Assembly: GCA_009668925.1 (NCBI GenBank)
Contig: SBEK01000079.1
Span: 1-17,353, forward strand
Direction of reading: 5' to 3'
Origin: Deltaproteobacteria bacterium
GTDB taxonomy: Bacteria; Desulfobacterota; Syntrophia; Syntrophales; Smithellaceae
DNA: 17,353 bases
In this document: positions 14,738-17,353 of the stretch, piece by piece
Layout: each line of letters opens with the position of its first letter
How positions within the stretch are numbered: position 1 is the stretch's first letter
Notes under the pieces: model-generated
The model's input: only the letters and a program-made list of their open reading frames with translations
Told to the model about the DNA's origin: nothing
Database searches by the model: none
Position numbers and translations under genes: made by a program

Positions 14738-15682
14738 ATGATTGTATTTGAAGGAATTAAAGCCATAACAAACGATTTTCGGGGAGCGTTCGTCAGCATC
14801 GGCAATTTTGATGGGGTGCATCTGAGCCACCAGCATATCTGCCGCAAACTGGCCAGTGAGGCCAAAGCAGCCGGACAGAAGTCGCTGGTGATCACCTTTG
14901 ATCCGCATCCGAAGATGATCCTGCATCCGAATATCCATCCCTTTTACCTCATTACCACGCGGGCGGAAAAAACGGCCCTGCTGGAAAAATGCGGTGTCGA
15001 CGCAACGGTGATTATCAAGTTTGATATGGCCTACTCCAAGACCACCGCCGAACAGTTTGTGCGGGGGTTCCTGTGCGACCAGCTCGCGATAACGAAGATT
15101 ATCATCGGGCATGATTATGTCTTCGGCCAGGCCAGACAGGGCAATGACGCCTTTTTAAAGGCCCAGGGGCGAAAACTCGGTTTTTCCGTTGAAGTGATCC
15201 CCGCGTTTAAAATAGACGAAGAAATTGTCAGCAGCACGCTGATCCGCAATACCATTCTGGAAGGCGATGTCCGCAGGGCCAGCCGGTTGCTGGGGCGATA
15301 TTATAATGTAGCCGGAACGGTGGGAAGCGGCGCGGGGCGAGGGACGGGGCTGGGCTATCCGACTGCCAATGTCGAACCGGAAAAAGAGTTGCTGCCGTCT
15401 TCGGGCATTTATGCGGCCTGTGTTGATGTCGACGGCCGGCAATATATGGCGGCGCTCAGCATCGGGGCAAAACCGACGTTTGAAGATTATACATCCACGT
15501 TTGAAGTATTCCTCCTGGAGTACCAGGGCGATCTGCGCGGACAAAAAATCAATGTGCTTTTCGTGGAGAAATTGCGGGACATTGTCAAATTTGACGGTCC
15601 CGAAAGTTTGAAGCGTCAGATTGCGGCGGACGTGGAGCAGACAAGAAAGATCTTATTAGACAAAAGGCAAAAGACGTCTTGA
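14738..15682 (+). CDS. ribF: Bifunctional riboflavin kinase/FMN adenylyltransferase (FAD synthetase)
   Basis: A 314-residue RibF, normal length, making FMN from riboflavin and then FAD. The N-terminal nucleotidyltransferase domain has GNFDGVHLSHQ at residues 22-32; the HxGH motif is H-L-S-H (28-31), with Ser in the usual Gly place. ITFDPHP (52-58) and SSTLIR (165-170) complete it. The C-terminal kinase domain begins near 183 with GRGTGLGYPTANV (200-212), SGIYA (222-226) and SIGAKPTF (241-248). The ATG at 14738 follows GGGAAGAG and gives the usual start; a TTG at 14675 would lie inside the promoter. Its product supplies FAD for enzymes such as the acyl-CoA dehydrogenase, but it is a housekeeping gene and not part of the operon. 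Confidence 0.94.
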   Translation: MIVFEGIKAITNDFRGAFVSIGNFDGVHLSHQHICRKLASEAKAAGQKSLVITFDPHPKMILHPNIHPFYLITTRAEKTALLEKCGVDATVIIKFDMAYSKTTAEQFVRGFLCDQLAITKIIIGHDYVFGQARQGNDAFLKAQGRKLGFSVEVIPAFKIDEEIVSSTLIRNTILEGDVRRASRLLGRYYNVAGTVGSGAGRGTGLGYPTANVEPEKELLPSSGIYAACVDVDGRQYMAALSIGAKPTFEDYTSTFEVFLLEYQGDLRGQKINVLFVEKLRDIVKFDGPESLKRQIAADVEQTRKILLDKRQKTS

Positions 15683-15757
15683 ATGAACGAACTCTTTTGT
15701 CATTTCGTCCGCAGGGTGAAATCTAAGCTGGAAGATCACGATTAGATTGCTCGTCGT

Positions 15758-15781
15758 TTACACTCCTCGAAATGGGTGTAA
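15758..15781 (+). promoter_or_regulatory. Inverted repeat in the ribF-asd gap
   Basis: TTACACTC (15758-15765) pairs with GGGTGTAA (15774-15781) around an 8-base loop, with one G-T pair. No T-tract follows, so it is not a normal terminator. It lies 43 bases before the asd start, where it could be an operator or an RNA hairpin. The role is unknown. Confidence 0.35.
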
Positions 15782-15824
15782 TGGCAAAAAATTAAGAAAA
15801 AATAAATTTTGGAGGAAATATCGT

Positions 15825-16904
15825 ATGTTAAAAATTGCCATTGTGGGCGCGACCGGCATCGTCGGTCAGCAGGCGATTGTGAGCCTGCTCGGACACCCCT
15901 GGTTTAAAATTACCAAACTGGTTGCCTCGGAGCGCTCAGCTGATAAGAAATACATTGACGCCCTCAGAGACGCCAATGGTTCCATTCGCTGGTGGTGCAC
16001 CGAAGAATTGCCGGCGGACATCGCCAATATGGTGGTCGAAGAAGCGGCGAGCTTTGATCCGACATCCGTCGATATCATCTTTTCGACCATGGATACGGGG
16101 CCGGCCAAAGAGCTGGAGCCGAAATACGCCAAAACCACCCCGGTCATCAGCACCGCCTCGGCGTTTCGCTATGAACCCGACACTCCGATTCTCGTCGGCG
16201 GCGTCAACATGGATCACGCGGCGCTGCTCGCCGTTCAGCAGAAGAACCGCGGCTGGAAGGGGTTCATTTCCCCCAAATCCAACTGTACCATCGCGGGTCT
16301 GGTGGTTTCTTTAAAGCCGATCCTGGATAATTACGGCGTCAAACAGGTGATGATGACATCCTTGCAGGCCATGTCCGGAGCGGGCCGGACTCCCGGACTT
16401 TCCGCCATGGATATGATGGAAAATGTCGTTCCGTATATATCCGGAGAAGAGCCGAAGGTCGAAACCGAACCTCAGAAGATTTTGGGGAAGTTTACCGGCA
16501 GCGCCGTCCAGGATGCGAAATTCGGCATTACCGCCGCGTGCAACCGCGTACCGGTGCTCGACGGGCATCTCGTCTGTGCGTTTGTGCAGACGGAAAGACC
16601 CTGCACACCGGAAGATGTGAAGCGCGTCATGATGGAGTACGGCAAAGACTTTGCGGAACTGCATCTACCCAGTTCGCCCGCTCATCTGATCGACGTCACC
16701 GATGATCCCTTCCGGCCGCAGCCGCGCGTGGACCGCGACAAAGGCGGCGGCATGACCGTCACCATCGGGCGCATCCGTAAAGATCCGATTATTGAAAACG
16801 GCATCAAATACGTCTGCCTGGCTCATAACACCAAGCTGGGAGCGGCCAAAGGTGCTTTGCAGACTGCGGAGTATCTGGTCAAGAACTATCTGAAACTTGT
16901 CTAA
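15825..16904 (+). CDS. asd: Aspartate-semialdehyde dehydrogenase, archaeal/fungal type
   Basis: A 359-residue NADP-dependent enzyme converting L-aspartyl phosphate to aspartate semialdehyde, the branch to lysine/diaminopimelate, threonine and methionine. The nucleotide motif GATGIVG is at residues 8-14, the catalytic cysteine is Cys154 in SPKSNCTIAG, and the base is probably His248 in RVPVLDGH. Long stretches such as MTSLQAMSGAG (177-187) and VVPYISGEE (201-209) resemble the archaeal/yeast branch rather than the usual bacterial Asd. The crenarchaeal malonyl-CoA reductase belongs to the same branch, but nothing local suggests that function. The ATG at 15825 follows GGAGG; the longer frame from 15747 runs through an intergenic hairpin. 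A terminator follows. Confidence 0.9.
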   Translation: MLKIAIVGATGIVGQQAIVSLLGHPWFKITKLVASERSADKKYIDALRDANGSIRWWCTEELPADIANMVVEEAASFDPTSVDIIFSTMDTGPAKELEPKYAKTTPVISTASAFRYEPDTPILVGGVNMDHAALLAVQQKNRGWKGFISPKSNCTIAGLVVSLKPILDNYGVKQVMMTSLQAMSGAGRTPGLSAMDMMENVVPYISGEEPKVETEPQKILGKFTGSAVQDAKFGITAACNRVPVLDGHLVCAFVQTERPCTPEDVKRVMMEYGKDFAELHLPSSPAHLIDVTDDPFRPQPRVDRDKGGGMTVTIGRIRKDPIIENGIKYVCLAHNTKLGAAKGALQTAEYLVKNYLKLV

Positions 16905-16915
16905 ATCTCTTGCCG

Positions 16916-16950
16916 GGGCTGCGGAACTATCATCCGCAGCTCTTTTTTTT
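16916..16950 (+). terminator. Intrinsic terminator of asd
   Basis: GCTGCGGA (16918-16925) pairs perfectly with TCCGCAGC (16933-16940) around a 7-base loop; two more outer pairs (one G-T) extend the stem. Eight T follow at 16943-16950. It lies 11 bases after the asd stop. Confidence 0.92.
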
Positions 16951-17131
16951 ACACGGATCACAACACGGTTTTGTTCCTGGAAAACCGGCATCATCCGTTC
17001 CTCATGAAAATCGGTTAATTCCGATTCGGCTGCCGGCGAAGATAAAGACCAGGGCGAGATCGTTGGCCCTCATCACGCATTATGTTCAGACCGGCGGCTT
17101 ATGACCTTCCGATATTTAGCGGCGAAGGACG

Positions 17132-17171
17132 TGTATTGAAAAACCGTACTATCGTTCTATTTTTCAATACA
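17132..17171. repeat. 12-bp perfect inverted repeat
   Basis: TGTATTGAAAAA (17132-17143) is repeated exactly in reverse complement at 17160-17171, separated by 16 bases. On either strand the arm is A/T-rich and the hairpin lacks the GC stem and T-run of a terminator. It is about 95 bases upstream of the sigma-54-like site, a usual distance for an enhancer-binding site, which is inference. Confidence 0.7.
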
Positions 17172-17264
17172 AATCCTCTTTCTCCACAAAGAATATGAAT
17201 TTACCCCGCGATTCTGATCGCGCTATCTCTTCGTAATTATTTAACATAAATGCAAGGCTATCCC

Positions 17265-17279
17265 TGGCACGTTTATTGT
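17265..17279 (+). promoter_or_regulatory. Sigma-54-like promoter with altered -12 element
   Basis: TGGCACGTTTATTGT has a perfect -24 half (TGGCACG) and correct spacing, but the -12 GC reads GT. The change weakens the call, since this GC is highly conserved. Transcription would run off the right edge of the window, so the target gene is not visible. Confidence 0.3.
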
Positions 17280-17353
17280 AATTAACTCGACGGTTTTAAA
17301 ATTTTATCTTGTTGGCGATGAGATCGATGCAGTTATGGTGAATTCATCGAAAC

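Larger units (their letters stand above)
16951..17353. other. Intergenic region without a gene
   Basis: No frame here has a start, ribosome site and protein-like composition; a 64-codon opening beginning at 16910 runs through the asd terminator and is discarded. The AT content rises towards the window end. Contained signals are a long inverted repeat (17132-17171) and a sigma-54-like site (17265-17279), which suggest a promoter region for a gene beyond the right edge. Confidence 0.6.

Noticed and set aside
16910..17104. 64-codon open frame after asd
   Set aside because: It starts within the asd terminator hairpin and has no ribosome site or protein-like pattern.
1..17353. CRISPR array, insertion sequence or toxin-antitoxin pair
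   Set aside because: No regularly spaced repeats, transposase motifs or small paired genes were found on either strand.

Overview
The window carries one long plus-strand catabolic and transport operon (409-14373), then a minus-strand tRNA-Leu, then two housekeeping genes on the plus strand (ribF, asd). The combination of an aldehyde:ferredoxin oxidoreductase with its own small ferredoxin, an acyl-CoA dehydrogenase, a five-part Liv-type ABC importer and an archaeal/fungal-type aspartate-semialdehyde dehydrogenase suggests a strictly anaerobic bacterium. A fatty-acid- or aromatic-degrading Desulfobacterota member of the Syntrophales type would fit. This taxonomic guess is inference; no rRNA or marker gene is present to confirm it.

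Region 1-408 has no supportable gene but ends in a good sigma-54 (-24/-12) promoter match at 347-361, about 50 bases before the first start codon. The first block (409-3610) is a beta-oxidation-like set: MaoC-type enoyl-CoA hydratase, acyl-CoA dehydrogenase, metal-dependent cyclase-family hydrolase and a FabG-like short-chain dehydrogenase. The second block (3674-8410) is a complete branched-chain-amino-acid-type ABC importer: secreted binding protein, two permeases, two ATPases. A strong GC-rich hairpin without a T-tract separates the binding-protein gene from the permeases. The third block (8389-14373) is tightly packed, partly with ATGA stop/start overlaps: a Tm-1-like (UPF0261) protein, a metallo-beta-lactamase-fold hydrolase, a class II aldolase, a two-cluster ferredoxin, an aldehyde ferredoxin oxidoreductase and a GldA-like alcohol dehydrogenase. 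A bidirectional hairpin terminator at about 14495-14533 closes both this operon and the converging tRNA gene.

Read together, the operon looks like a dedicated uptake-and-oxidation route for one small organic acid or related carbonyl compound. The importer brings it in. The cyclase-family and beta-lactamase-fold hydrolases may open or hydrolyse it. The CoA enzymes oxidise an acyl chain, the aldolase splits a C-C bond, and AOR/ferredoxin and the alcohol dehydrogenase deal with aldehyde and alcohol products. No CoA ligase or transferase, thiolase, electron-transfer flavoprotein or regulator lies in the window, so the substrate cannot be read from the sequence and the pathway is incomplete here.

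The 3' end (16951-17353) has no gene but contains a 12-bp perfect inverted repeat and a second, imperfect sigma-54-like site that may serve a gene beyond the window.
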